Shown here piece after piece: positions 22,101 through 33,977 of a stretch of 64,000 nt of DNA. The stretch lies in contig JARZZO010000013.1 of the NCBI GenBank assembly GCA_030544215.1, forward strand, positions 48,689,196 through 48,753,195. Reading direction: 5' to 3'. Below the pieces are notes generated by a model that saw only the letters and a program-made list of their open reading frames with translations, ran no database searches and was not told the origin of the DNA. Numbering within the stretch: the stretch's first letter is position 1; each line of letters begins with the position of its first letter. This stretch comes from Zantedeschia hybrid cultivar (Eukaryota > Streptophyta > Magnoliopsida > Alismatales > Araceae). The translations under genes and the position numbers were made by a program.

Positions 22101-25100
22101 ATGGCGACCGCCTCGATGCCCCCGCCGGAGGTCAAGCTCTTCAACCGCTGGTCCTTCGAGGACGTCGAGGTCAGTGCAGCAATGGCTTCTCCACCCTCCT
22201 CTCCTACTCGATCCGATCTGTTCCCCGCGAACGGTGTTATGGCCCATATCCAGGAGCTCAATCTCAGGGATGCCTGGACGCGGACGGGCCTTCACGGATC
22301 TGGCCGCAACCTGGGTTAATGCAGTTTTCTGCGGGGGAGGGAGGGATTGTGTTCGAAGATCTATGGTTTCTCTTCTGTGCATTGCGGGGGTCTGTTATAG
22401 ATGATGGGTAAGGGTCTTTTGGTCTGATGGTAAATGCCGTAAAACGCTGTAAACGACCGGATTTTATGTCTTATAGAAGTATAGTGTTTTACAGCGTTTT
22501 ATGGTCCTTTTCGTGAAACCAAACAACACCTTACTGGAAACTTTTAATAGATGTCGTTGTAGATTGATGCGGATGCCGGTAAAGGGTGGCAGGGATGGCA
22601 TGTGTTTTCTGTGTAAATTTTGGAGGGTGTTGTAGTATAGGGTGTTGGTTGTTCGCGTTCTTCTCTTCTCGCTGGTAATTATCTGCTTGCGTTTGTGAAT
22701 ATTTTTTTCCTTGTTAATTTTAGTGGCTGGTGTTGTAGGTTAAGGCCTTTGTTATTGGGCATTGTTTAGAACCTATTTTTTCCATAAAATGTCATTAACG
22801 TTTTTTATACGCTCTCAAAATGATGGTTTTTATTAGCTTCGATGTTGTTTTTATGGTTATATGATGCATCGATTGGTTTCTTATTCAGGAAAGCTGATGT
22901 TCCATGTGTAGCTATTTCTTTGCGGTGATCTTGTAAGAAAAATCTCAAGATATCTGATTGGTCAAATCCTTTTTTTGCACTTTTTGTTTGCGGGTGGTTG
23001 CATACCTTATCTTTGTGCTGTGTGCGATATAATTTTTCTTAATTCATGAAAGGAGACCATGGAAAGGAGGTATCATGGCTTATGGTAATGTTTAACCTGA
23101 CACTCGGTCGTCTTCTTTTTTATTTTTGAATTCCAAGAGTAAACCCACAAACCCAAGCCCTGCATCACCAGTATCACAGCTGTAGACTCACCAAACATCT
23201 TTTGGGCATTGAACACCCCCCCCCCCACCCACCCAACGAAGTTCGTGAGCTCAGAACTCACGTGAACCCCAGGTTGGTGCTCGCCACAGAAATGACTACA
23301 GGTGGGATTTGATACCGCACCTCACATTACACATGAAGTGTGTTTCCAACTCTGCCACCCTCGAGGGACCTGACACTTGGTCTTTAAGTTGCCTGAATAA
23401 TTTTATAGTCTTATCGAGGTTCAAAAGGTAATAATTTAATTGGATTATAGTGAACATCTTGTAACAGGCATAAGTAGATTTCAAGGAGATAATCCATGGG
23501 AACAATCAACAATCCCATCTTTCAAACACCAGGGATAAATACTTCTGTTATTTCTGTATATTTGTGAGGTCCAGCAAATAATAGGACAAAAGCTTCTAAT
23601 TAGTTTTGATTGGATGGGTCATGGAGGTTCGGATACCTGTTGTTAAAGGCTTGGCCGCGGGAGCTTTTTTGGTTGAGCAATCTTAGCTAGGCCCACCTGT
23701 CGAAAGTCATCCTGGCTTGCATGCAAGTAAACCTTGGGGGAAGGCCTCCTTTATTGGGTAAGTCCCTCTCCTTCCTGTGCTTTTACCAGTGCAGGAATAA
23801 ACAAGGGGAAGCAGTGGCATGGTACGCAGTAGGCAGCAATCCGGTTCCTCATCTCTTGATACAAAGAAGGTTAGAAGTCAAGAATGATGAGCATTTAGTG
23901 AGGCTGTAAAGGACTGCATTCAGGGAGGCTGTAAAAGGGCCCCTCCCTTCTTCCCAAAAAACACACAAACGTTCCAGTAGGAGTGCCTTTGGCTGGGGTG
24001 TGCCCCTAGTAGTAACTCCATGGGCTGGAATGGCCTTCATAAAGGGGCTAATCACATAAAAATGGAATACTTCTGATCAAAAAAATAAATATAATTTGGT
24101 AATATAAATTCAATTTATTTGGAGCGAATTGATGTCCGATACAGATCATGCATTTCTCTAAGTCCAATCCTATAAAAGAATCCTTCGAATCTGATTGTAG
24201 TATATTTTGGACATAAAGAAATTACAAAGGTTGCTGAATCTGATTTTCAAAGTTGGCATTGGATGAGAAGTTGGTAGCTTGGAGCGTCGTTGTTGGCCCT
24301 TAGATATCAGCCTGAAGGTTTTTACTCTACTGTGTGGCTGTTGTTACTATTTATTGTCATATTTTTTCTGGCATTCAAAGACTTTTATCCTTCTTTTTTT
24401 TTGCAATACCTTCTTGCATATGAAGTTGACTCTTCTTTCCCATTTACAGGTTAGTGACATATCCTTGGCAGATTACATTGCTGTCACCGCTGGGAAGCAT
24501 GCAACTTATGTTCCCCATACCGCTGGCCGTTACTCAGTCAAACGATTCCGCAAGGCCCAATGTCCTATTATCGAGAGGTTGACAGATTCATTAATGATGC
24601 ATGGTCGTAATAATGGCAAGAAGCTGATGGCCGTCCGCATTGTGAAGCATGCCATGGAGATTATCCATCTTCTTACTGATGCCAACCCAATCCAAGTAAT
24701 TGTTGATGCTATCATCAACAGGTAACATTTTTACACTGGAAACGGCTCTTTCATTCAGTGATGATTTGGACAATAAGTTGGCAATGGCAGCTTAGAATTT
24801 GAAACACTCACTAAAAATGTTCTGAAGTTAGAACAGATAACCTTTACATGGTTGTTTGTACAGCATGAAAATGTGGGAAAAAGGACACTTAATGTAGGTC
24901 TTGGAATATGAGTATGTGAACCTTCAATTTGTCTGCTGATCAATACTGGTAGCTTTACTTTCTATGTTGTGAAAGTAGACTAACAATATTGAATTGCTTT
25001 TATCATTTATATCCAATGAGTATGGTTATCTTCCGAAGTATATCTGGAGCTATCGAAGAAACAAGCTGGCATAGACTAACATCAAATGAAAGCCATTCAT

Positions 25101-25567
25101 GTTGAACTCACCGTTCTGCAAAGGAAGTTGTTTGCACACATTCATTTTGATGACATTGTCTAGTCTCTATGCGGTACTCTGAATATGTGAAGTTTGTTTG
25201 GCCAAAATAGAGCTATGTTTTAGCCATTTTATCAGAAAATTGATTCAAGCTTCAATTATTTCTAAGTTAGATTCTTATGCTTTTAGTTTCCATGTATTTC
25301 TTATTTAGTGGACCAAGGGAAGATGCCACTCGAATTGGCTCAGCTGGTGTTGTGCGTCGTCAGGCAGTTGATATCTCCCCACTGAGGAGGGTCAATCAGG
25401 CAATATATCTTCTTACGACAGGTGCCAGGGAGAGTGCTTTTAGGAACATCAAGACCATTGCTGAATGCCTTGCTGATGAGCTCATCAATGCCGCAAAGGG
25501 ATCCTCCAACAGCTATGCCATCAAGAAGAAGGATGAGATTGAAAGAGTTGCCAAGGCCAACCGTTGA
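22101..25567 (+). CDS. RPS5: 40S ribosomal protein S5 (uS7)
   Basis: Component of the small cytosolic ribosomal subunit head, contacting mRNA and E-site tRNA near the exit channel (family knowledge). Three exons: 22101-22169, 24450-24721 and 25309-25567, with GT-AG borders and consistent phases, giving 199 residues, the usual plant length. Recognisable blocks are EVKLFNRWSFEDVE in exon 1, HATYVPHTAGRYSVKRFRKA and LMMHGRNNGKKLMAVRIVKH in exon 2, and GPREDATRIGSAGVVRRQAV through to the C-terminal KKDEIERVAKANR in exon 3. The N-terminal tail before EVKLF is only nine residues, shorter than in Arabidopsis. Intron 1 is 2,280 bases and carries a SINE. The promoter has the site II/telo-box pattern. 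No lesion seen; expected to be highly expressed. Confidence 0.96.
22438..22505. repeat. Small inverted repeat in RPS5 intron 1
   Basis: The phrase AAAACGCTGTAAA is met about 45 bases later by its reverse complement TTTACAGCGTTTT, followed by AAACCAAACAACACC. This hairpin may be the remains of a tiny MITE of the kind whose ends mention GTTTGGTTT. No target duplication was found. Confidence 0.45.
23110..23368 (-). mobile_element. tRNA-derived SINE in RPS5 intron 1 (family B)
   Basis: Read on the minus strand, the element begins with an A-box-like GGTGGCAGAGTTGG and, about 35 bases on, a B-box-like GGTATCAAATCCC. It ends in an A-rich tail (AAAAATAAAAAAGAAG). A 14-base target duplication with one mismatch flanks it on the plus strand: CCTGACACTCGGTC (23096-23109) and CCTGACACTTGGTC (23369-23382). 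A run of C bases on the plus strand (G on the sense strand) is internal. It is inserted antisense to RPS5. Confidence 0.78.
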
Positions 25568-26332
25568 TGGGTTGATGAATACAGATATGAGTTATTTTTG
25601 CCTATTTTCTATCTTAGTATGTCAGGATTTTGGTACAATGTTTTAGCATCTGTTAAGGATTTATATAAAGACTGCAAGAGATGTTTTCTCTCCTTATGTC
25701 ATGGGGAAATTGTTGGTGGATTGATGGTAGAGTTTCTTTTTCACTTTCTTGATAAGGTCTTCTAGTGGTGTCTCGTAGACGCGGGAGTAAATGTTGTTTT
25801 TGTTTGGTTATCCAAGCTAGCTTTTGAATCTTGCATCATCATAGCCTTCACTCTTGTTATTATATAATTCAGTTTTTTGTTTTAATTTTCTGATGTTGTA
25901 TTCCGTATTTTTAAGTCTGTCACCATTGCTGTCTGAATTTTCTTTATCTTGAATACCTCACGGCACGTTTGGCAAGGGTTTTTTTTTTTTTTCCCCAAAT
26001 TTTGGTTTCCCCTTTCAACAAGAAACTGATTTGCGAGAATGGTGGATAGTTGTTTTTCTTTACAACATCCTTGTTTTTCTTCCAATCTAAGAAGTTTGAA
26101 ACTTTTGAACTGAAGCTCTGGAATGATACAAATGGCCTTTTTTTAAGGGTGTTTTGATTGGCCAAGGATTTACAAGAACTTTTTAATTTTAAGAGTTCAA
26201 TTTTGGATTTCAACCAAAATTTTCTTAAAAAGGGAATTTTACGTACCTCTGTAGTCTTTTGGCTTTTAAGCATCAACTTTGGGTTCAAAAGTCTTCTCAC
26301 AAAGGGAGTACCTGGCATATGGTTTCGCAAAT
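25568..26332. other. RPS5 3' flank and intergenic DNA
   Basis: The first 150-300 bases after the stop should be the RPS5 3' UTR. A GTTTGGCAAGG phrase near 25968 and homopolymer T runs follow; no bounded element could be defined. Confidence 0.4.
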
Positions 26333-26340
26333 TGTAGGAT

Positions 26341-27441
26341 TGGGCTGTAAACGGGTAGGATACAGAAACAAGTGTTTCTGTTTTTCGATTTCGATAACGA
26401 TAACATGTCTCTGTTTCCGATAAAATTAGAAAGTCTATTTTTTGTTTTCGATTTGTTTCCAATTCTGATATCGGAATCGGATATTGTTTTCGATAATTAC
26501 CGAAAACCAGGCGGCTGTAACCCTTCCGATCCGATCGTCCTCTTCCTCTTCCTCTCCTTCTGCGTCGGGCGACTGTGCCATTGATGGAGAAGGACCCCGG
26601 TTCCTCTCTTCCTTCACGAGCTCTCCATCTCTTCCTCGCGCACCTCGATTGGAGTTTGTCCCTTTCACCGGCCTTTGCCGCAGAGGTCCCCGTCAGGTCG
26701 CCTTCCCCGTCACAGTTTTGGCATCAGGGAGCGCCCGACGTCGCGTAGAGCAGCCCCACGATGCCATTCCTCCTCGCCCTGAGCTCCCTTCCATGGTCCC
26801 TAGCCGCCACGGAGACAGGTCCACATATCAACCTCCAACCTCCCCAGCACCGGTTTGAAATCGTCCAAATCTATCGCCCCCGGGATCCTCAAACACCAAA
26901 CACCCCCTCCCCCCCACCAAGCTCTTCCCATATCCACAAGCAATCTACCCCCATATCTGAAAAACCTCGCACAAATCCTCTCCTACCTTCCCATATTAGA
27001 TCCATCCGCAGATTTCCCAGAATTAGAACGCCAGAAGCCAGGAATTTGTCCCGCAAAGTGGAAGGGAAGGATGCTCTGGTGGAGGGGAGGAAGCAGATGG
27101 GGGAGATGGCCAGATCATATGGGGATGCATTGGGGGTTTAGGACCCTTGAGGGCTGCGTAGTCGTAGGAAAGGGTTGGCTGGTTAGGGTTTCACTTTTCT
27201 CTCCAACCGTCCGATTAGAAAGATCCTAAGGTTAATATTATTTTTAATAATAAATTTAATAAATATCGGAATCAGAATTCGGATAACGGATACGAAAATA
27301 GGTATTTTTGTTTCCAATTTCGATAGCTTATCGGAATATCCGATTCCGATAACTATCGAACGGATATTTTTTATCAAAAACGGATATTTTTTGGGTAACG
27401 GATCGGAAAGTCTGATAATTGGGTTTCCGTTGACAGTCCTA
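26341..27441. mobile_element. Second hAT-like element with GC-rich cargo
   Basis: The left end TGGGCTGTAAACGG and the reverse complement of the right end, TAGGACTGTCAACGG, are related to the ends of the elements at 13951 and 16365. An 8-base target duplication with one mismatch flanks it: TGTAGGAT (26333-26340) and TGTAGGAC (27442-27449). Both subterminal zones are rich in CGATAAC, TATCGG and CGGATA phrases. The centre (about 26510-27220) is strikingly GC- and CT-rich, like the 5' leader and first exon of a plant gene, but I cannot identify the donor. No transposase is encoded. Confidence 0.65.
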
Positions 27442-27636
27442 TGTAGGACAAATTCTCCCTGTATACTAGAGGAGAGGGAATTTAAGGAGCAGCTCCTTGC
27501 GAAACTGTTAAGGCTGTTGAATCATTGACACAAAGAACTTTTATATTTTAGTGTTTCTCCTCTTGAAATAACTAGGTTGTCATCCAGAGAAGTTCCGAAG
27601 GGGTCGCAAGACTCGACAGACGTTAGATTTTCTTCT

Positions 27637-27946
27637 GCTTCTTCTTTTTCTTTTTCTTTTTTTTTTGTAGGGTTTGGAGGCTGTGTCTGTACAACTATTT
27701 ACAAGCGACCGGGATTCAATCGGAACTCGAGATTTTCTCCAAAGTTGGAGATAATTTCGGTCAGGTCGAGGGGTCCGCCTAATTAGGCAATAATTTCAGG
27801 TCCGCCTGATTTTTGGGGAAATAATCCTATAGACCAAAAGATAAATATTCCAACAGTATCTGGGGGTTAGGCCCCAACCATGATCGAACTTGAGACTTCC
27901 CTTTTGCAAGAGATTACAAGGGAGGTGGGTGAACCAACTGTACTAG
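27637..27946 (-). mobile_element. tRNA-derived SINE, family A copy 2
   Basis: Minus-strand copy of the family defined at 4805-5120. The head reads CAGTTGGTTCACCC and AAGTTCGATCATGG, the body AAATCAGGCGGACCTG and CTAATTAGGCGGACCC, then CCCGGTCGCTTGTAAAT and an A-rich tail with GAAAAAG units. Target duplication not found; the right border at 27946 is approximate. Confidence 0.75.
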
Positions 27947-27949
27947 TAT

Positions 27950-29540
27950 TTATGTATTACACAAGGGACTCAAAGTTATATGCATTTTGTATTAGGTACT
28001 TTTTTTTTTAATCAGTGATACAGTGGCTCTAGTATACTGCTCTCAAGTAGGAAGGATTTTAATCACACTTTTTTTTGTACAAGCGACCGGTCCGCATCTG
28101 CATAGCACCATTCCAATCTTGGAGAGCCACCCTATGGAAAAATAATTTTTGTCGGCGCATTCTGACATAGGTTTCCACAAAATCATGAGTTTATTTTTAC
28201 ACTACTCCATGTCACATCAGAGGAGGTGGATTCAGCTCATGGCCTTCCTAAGAAGGATATGTCCAAGGTACAGTTTTGTATAACGTGGTGCTCTTCGGTT
28301 TTCAGGCTTTTGCATCGACGGTGCGAGTGCTTGCGAGGTGCAGTCCATTATATAAATCGTGTGGTTTTGGTTCAGTAGAACGGTTTTGAAAACCAGGTAG
28401 TCTGTTTTGGGTCTTCAGATCTGATACAGTGTGGTTGGGATCAGAACTTCAGATCCAGTGTTCTCTTTTACAGTGCGCTGAAGACTTCCACAAAATCATC
28501 CACACAACGTAAGCAACTGAATTTACTCGATGTGCTTGAATTGTAATTTGATTTTCATGCTTTCCAAATATCCGAAACGAAACATCTTAAAGATATCTTT
28601 ACTAAAAAATGATGGGAGGATGCATTCCAAGCACATGAAAAATATATCTCTAATACAGCTGGTCCCATTCTCAGAAAGCTAATACCAGAAAAAAGAAAAT
28701 TAAGCCCGTGAAAGCCACCGGAACAAAATAATTGTAAGATGGAACAGCATCAGAAATTAGATAACGATGCCCAAATGTTCTGGAATCTCCTTGCTGCTTT
28801 CCTCCCAGGGCTAAACAATTACAAGGTCGAGATTTTGGCTTACTGTAAAAAAATAAATACTTGTCGCAATGCCGTGTACACGCTGTTTGATTGACAAATC
28901 AGATGGCATAGGGACAAGCATTTCTACCATGGAGCTTGCAACTCCTCTAAGGAGATTCCTATTCTTGTTCTTCTAAATGTGAGCCTGTTGCAGTCTTCTT
29001 GATGGAAACCGAGATAGAATGCATGACCAAATCTGCTTCATCAAGTCAGGTGCTCAAGAACTTGATGTGCCTAATTGATGTATATTCCAAGAAAACATAA
29101 AAGATGCAACTTAGATGGGATGTAGGTTACACGTAAGGTTGAATTATGTACATCTTGCACTGTACAATGATCTTTCTTCTTTCTACTGTAAAAAAATAAT
29201 AATACTAATTATAAGGAAGATACGTTATGCATAAATTTCTTCCATCTCATCTTATTCTTGGAAGTTCAAGTAAAGTCCCACTTCTCAATCTAGCTAATCG
29301 GAGTCTGAATCACCATAACAATAGAAATAGAGACCAACATAAGTTTGAAGTGTGTTCATCCCGCACTTTTAATATCATAAAGTTATATTATTGTGTCAGT
29401 TCCTCTTCACCGTTTGCCACACGTCAACCGAGAGATGGAAGTAGCATCCCTCGTAATTAGTAAAAGTCCCATTTCTTCGTTGCTTGTCAGTGCGAGGTTC
29501 ACGCACCTCTTCTCAGACTGCATGCAGGCGATTCACAACA
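27950..29540. other. Intergenic stretch, nothing recognised
   Basis: No gene supported. The missing 5' half of the neighbouring copia element would be expected here, but no LTR or gag-like frame is visible. Confidence 0.35.
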
Positions 29541-29549
29541 TGGTGGACC

Positions 29550-30911
29550 TCCATGGTAGGTCGACAGGTAAAGTTAAACGATATAAAACCGGATTGGTGG
29601 CTAAAGAGTTTCACTCAAGTGGACGGCATTGATTATAATCAGACATTCTCTTCAATTTTTAAAAAGTTCTCATTCAGGATAGTCATGGCCTTAGTAGCTC
29701 ATTTTGACTTAGAACTACATCAAATAGATGTGAAAATGACTTTTCTGAACGGGAACCTAGATAAAGAAGTATATATAGAACAATTTCAAAAGTTTCATGC
29801 TGAAAAGAAAGAACACTTGGTGTGCATATTAAGAAAACCTATTTACAGACTTAAGCAAGTCTCCCGTCAGTAGTTTATCAAGTTCAATGAAATCATTCTG
29901 ACTTTCGGATTTAAGATAAACATTATTAATGAATGTTTATACTTGAAGGTCAGTAGGAGCAAATTCATCATCTTACTTTTATATATGGTTTACATCTTGC
30001 TGTTAGTAGTGATCTTGGTTTGTTATATGAAACAAAGACTTTTCTTTTTAAGAACTTTGAGATGAAAGACATAGGTGATGTCTGTTATGTCTTAAGTATT
30101 GAGATCACCAGAGATAGACCATCAGGCACTCTTGGTTTTTATCAAAAAACTTACATTTCAAAGATTTTGAAAAAGTTCAACATGCAGTCCTGTGCACTCG
30201 ATAAAATACTCATTGTGAAAGAAGATAAGTTCAGTGATTTGTAGTGCCCTATGAATGACTTATAAAGAAACTAGATGGATCTCATCCCTTCTGCTTTAGC
30301 TGTTGGGAGCCTAATGTACCTTTAGACTTGTACATATCTAGGTATTACTTTTGTCGTGTGTATGCTCAACATGTACTAGAGAAACCTAAGTATGGATCAT
30401 TGGAAGGCTGTCAAAAAAGTCATGCATTACCTCAAAGCCGCGATGGATTACATGCTCACATATACAAGGTCAAATCAGCTGGAGGTCATTACATATTCTG
30501 ATACTATATTTGGCGGCCGCCTTAACACGATGAAGTCCACTACAAGCTACATCTTTCTCTTGGCAGGGGGAGTTGTTACATGTGCAATGAGAAGCAGAGT
30601 ATTACCGTGACTTCCACCATGGCAACTGAGTTAATTGCTTGTTTTGAAGCTAGTGGACAGGCCATTCAGTTGTAAAATTTGCTCACATGTCTATCATTTA
30701 TGAATTCGTCACCAGACCTATCATGGTTTACTGTGATAATTCTGTTGTGGTCTTCTTCTCTAAGAATAATAAAACGTCTAAGGATGATAAAGCCTTAAAT
30801 ATTAAGTATTTTGCTCTTAGAGATAAAGTGAAGAATTATGAGATGTCTATTGAACATATTGGGACTAATCTTATAGTAATTGAGCTACTCACTAAGGGAC
30901 ACTTTTTGTAG
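29550..30911 (+). mobile_element. Decayed Ty1/copia polyprotein (RT and RNase H)
   Basis: Pieces of the polyprotein appear in order and in different frames: KTGLVAK and TQVDGIDYNQTFSSIFKK, then LELHQIDVKMTFLNGN and RKPIYRLKQVSRQ of the reverse transcriptase, KDIGDVCYVLSIEI, then the RNase H region with DHWKAVKKVMHYLK, VYCDNSVVVFFSKNNKT and IEHIGTNLIVIELLTKG. Several stops and frameshifts break it. Gag, protease and integrase are absent, so the 5' half is lost. The copia order (integrase before RT) cannot be tested, but the residue patterns are of the copia type. Confidence 0.88.
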
Positions 30912-31423
30912 TCATGTGATTTAGATGAATTTTGTCAATTCTCTCGATATGTTATGACACTTTCAATTTTGACACTTACAGTTATTTGTGATCACATTTA
31001 TATCATGATTCTTTTATTATTTTTCTGCCTATTCTATTTGTTGTATATACATATTGGTTGTGGATTATGGTTGGCAGAAGGCATGCTTAACAGTTAAACA
31101 TTATGTACGAATTTAACTACAATTCTATATTTAGTGTTCAATTATAGTAAATTACTGGCATTGTGGTACGTGGAAGGTGATGTGCATTTGAATGCATTTG
31201 CTATCATGACCTCTGCCATTTGATTTACTATTCTTGACTTTTTCATATTTCATTAACTGGAATGGTGTATGGTTTTATTTTTATTATGTGTGCACATACT
31301 GGTGTATGCCCAAAGCATCAAATCTTCAAGAGTCATTTTCAAACTATATGCCTGTCCATACTATATGTATGTTTTCAAAGGAAGATTTGATGTGCTTGTA
31401 ATAAGTTGGATCAAGTGAAAGAA

Positions 31424-31815
31424 TGTTAGGTTTTTATCTAATATTGTGGTCCACTTGTGGTGCTGGGCCGCACACACTTTAACACGCCATCAGGTCCAGT
31501 GAATGGAGTAACTCTTATTGGACTTAACCCATTAGGTGCCCTTCAGGATCCTGTTATGGGTGGGATCCTGATTGAGGTTAGATTTGGACTGGTCCCTCCT
31601 CTCTATATAAGTGAATGTGACTCTCCATTTGTGTTACATGCATTAAGAAAGGTAAAGAGAAGAAACTAGAGGAAGATCGTGCTCGGGTTCCACACGTCTC
31701 TGCCTCGGTGTTCATGTTATTCGTGCGCATGGGGATCATCCTCCTCCTCCTCCGTGCATGTGATGGCTTTTGCTTCAGGTACGTTGAGCGTCCCCAATAG
31801 GGACTTGAATTAACA
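31424..31815 (+). mobile_element. Probable 3' LTR of the copia element
   Basis: A purine-rich AAGTGAAAGAA precedes TGTTAGGTTTTTATC, the usual start of such LTRs. A TATA box (CTCTATATAAGTG, near 31600) and downstream CCTCGGTG-type sequence fit U3-R. The right border at TTAACA is a guess from the TG...CA rule. No matching 5' LTR was found in the window, so age cannot be estimated. Confidence 0.6.
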
Positions 31816-31819
31816 CCTG

Positions 31820-33480
31820 CCCTATAAAGAAGAGAATTTATATTGTTGAGTCACAGACCCTCACCGTTGAACATAAAATCTACCTTCAGCTTACCATCTA
31901 ATCCTATGATTGAACGATAGTTGTAACTACAATGCCTTGGAGTATTACAGTAAATATTATTCCTATAAAAGTGCTCCACAAAGGTTGTGATAGGATTCCT
32001 TCAATGTCTTTCCTCTTTTAATAGCTTGTGGCTTTTTTCTTCTTAATCCTCTTCTTTCTTTGACCCTTAACCTTTGAAAGAGGCCATATTGGTGATTCCC
32101 AAGTTGTCCCATCTCTTGAGGAAAGCAAGAGGGGTAGGGAAATGATCCAACCATCTCTCTCACCCACCCTGTCCTCCTGGGGAAAGTTGGAGATTCATAC
32201 ATGTTATTCTTAATGTTAGCAATGTTATCATCTAACTGAACTTATAAAATGTTCGCAGGATGGAAAAATGTTCTTATAACGTAAATATAGTGCAAAAATA
32301 TTCTTTTTTGTATGACCTTTCGTGTTATCGGATGACAAGAAACCACAAAGGCATTTCTACAATTATTTTGATGCAATGAAACTATTGATATAAGAATGCC
32401 AACTTTATAATTTAATGTATAAGAGGATTATATTTGAAAATCTTAATTCAATTATCTGCATTGGGTGATTTTGTATTGGATTGAAATTAGGTTAATGTTT
32501 TAAAAATTAAAGTCAAAACCCAAACCCAACTTTTTGTCTAAGCGGGCCCATGGCCACCAAAAAATCTATCTTAAATCGATGTCCTGCATAGCATCTCAAT
32601 TTTTATTCATTTTCACTTAGTAATTAAATTTATAATAATATTTTAGAGTTATTACCAATCTACCCTCCTTAGGGGGTAATTTTCAGAGTCGTTGATCTTA
32701 TGTTTTTAGTGTTTTAATAACATTTTTAAATTAAAATTGTTTAAAAAATATCATCAATATGAACTTCTATTCAGCAGCATATATTCCATCCGCAACCATC
32801 AAATTTAATATGCAGATGAAACTACTCTAATAAAAAGGGGAAATAGAGACATTTTATATTTTTTTAGCTTTAGCTAAACAAATTTAAGCGAGGTTAGATA
32901 TTATTTTAGTTAAATAAATAGATATATTTTATTTTTTTTAGTTTTAGTTAAGCAAAGTTAGATATGATATCTTAATGGTATACTAACGAATTATGACGAG
33001 AAGGCTATTCTTGTAAGTATTGTACCATAAATAATATGCAAAGAGGACACAATTTTGTAAATCAACTCTTAAAAAGAATATATTTATAAAAAATTTAGCT
33101 AAATTAAGTCCAATAAAATTAGACAAATAGTCAAGCAAAATAAACCAGGGCCATGAGGAATGCTAGCTAGTATAAACCTGTACCGTAAATTTTTCCTTTC
33201 CCATTTGACCCTTTAACCTTTTTCTATTCCCATTTTTAGTCCTCACAGTCACATCCATGGCTCTTTCTACGGTCTACACCTCTCCCCTTAATTTGTCTAC
33301 TTTTTGCCCCCACTTAAAACCCTCCTTAATGGTGTGAACCCCCACACTGGGATTATTGATCACACCAACCCCCTCCCCATCCGCCTCTTAAATCAGGGAA
33401 AAGAAGAGAAAAAAGGAGAAGAAGAGCACACCTTCGTCTTCCTGTGCCCCTTCCCCTCTCTGAGGCTTGTGCGCTGTGAA
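31820..33480. other. AT-rich intergenic DNA and promoter of the Cys-rich gene
   Basis: No gene supported in 31820-33180. The last 300 bases turn C/T-rich and form the promoter and leader of the small secreted protein gene. Confidence 0.4.
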
Positions 33481-33486
33481 CTTGGG

Positions 33487-33977
33487 ATGTCTTCTGGAAT
33501 TGGGGTGATCTCCCACTTCGTCCTCTTCATCCTGGTCTTCATGGCTTCTTCCTTACCTGGAGCAAGCTCAGACCATGTGGGTACCCCCTTTCTTGCCTCC
33601 CTCACCCATAAATTTCCCTTCTTGGCCATTCTATTAGGGTTTACTCCCCCAGTGTCACTGTTCTTCTTGTTCTGCTGATGTGATGGCGTCTTGATCCGCA
33701 GCAACAGCAGCAGGAGGTAGCGGCGGCGGCGAGGAACGAGTCGTGGGTGATGAAGCCAGTGGCGGGACCGGGCATGGAGAAGCTGGTGCTGAACGAGACG
33801 CGGCGGAGGCTGGGGAGCTTCCAGATATGCGCGCTGTGCACCTGCTGCGGGGGGCCGAGGGGGTTGTGCCTGCTCTCCCCCTGCTGCTACGCCATCAACT
33901 GCAACATCCCCAACAGGCCCTTCGGCTTCTGCTCCTTCACCCCCAAGTCCTGTAACTGCCTCGGTTGCTATCTCTGA
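33487..33977 (+). CDS. Small secreted cysteine-rich protein, unnamed plant family
   Basis: Function unknown; likely apoplastic. Two exons, 33487-33576 and 33702-33977, with a 125-base GT-AG intron, give 121 residues. Residues 1-27 form a hydrophobic signal peptide (VISHFVLFILVFMASSLPG). Exon 2 opens with a short glutamine run, then KPVAGPGMEKLVLNETRRRL, and the last 53 residues hold twelve cysteines in the order C-x2-C-x-CC, C-x4-CC, then single Cys spaced through NIPNRPFGFCSFTPKSCNC, ending CLGCYL. The dense C-terminal cysteines suggest disulphide bonds or metal binding. I recall similar short plant proteins without assigned function, but do not know an accepted name. The pattern does not fit EPF/EPFL, LTP or defensin spacing as I know them. 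The intron could end a few bases differently. Confidence 0.75.

Noticed and set aside
24279..24725. 148-codon frame reading into RPS5 exon 2
   Set aside because: Its first 57 codons are intron sequence; the exon begins at the acceptor at 24449/24450.
25968..26332. Possible MITE beginning GTTTGGCAAGG
   Set aside because: No inverted partner or target duplication; the similarity is to a very common opening phrase.
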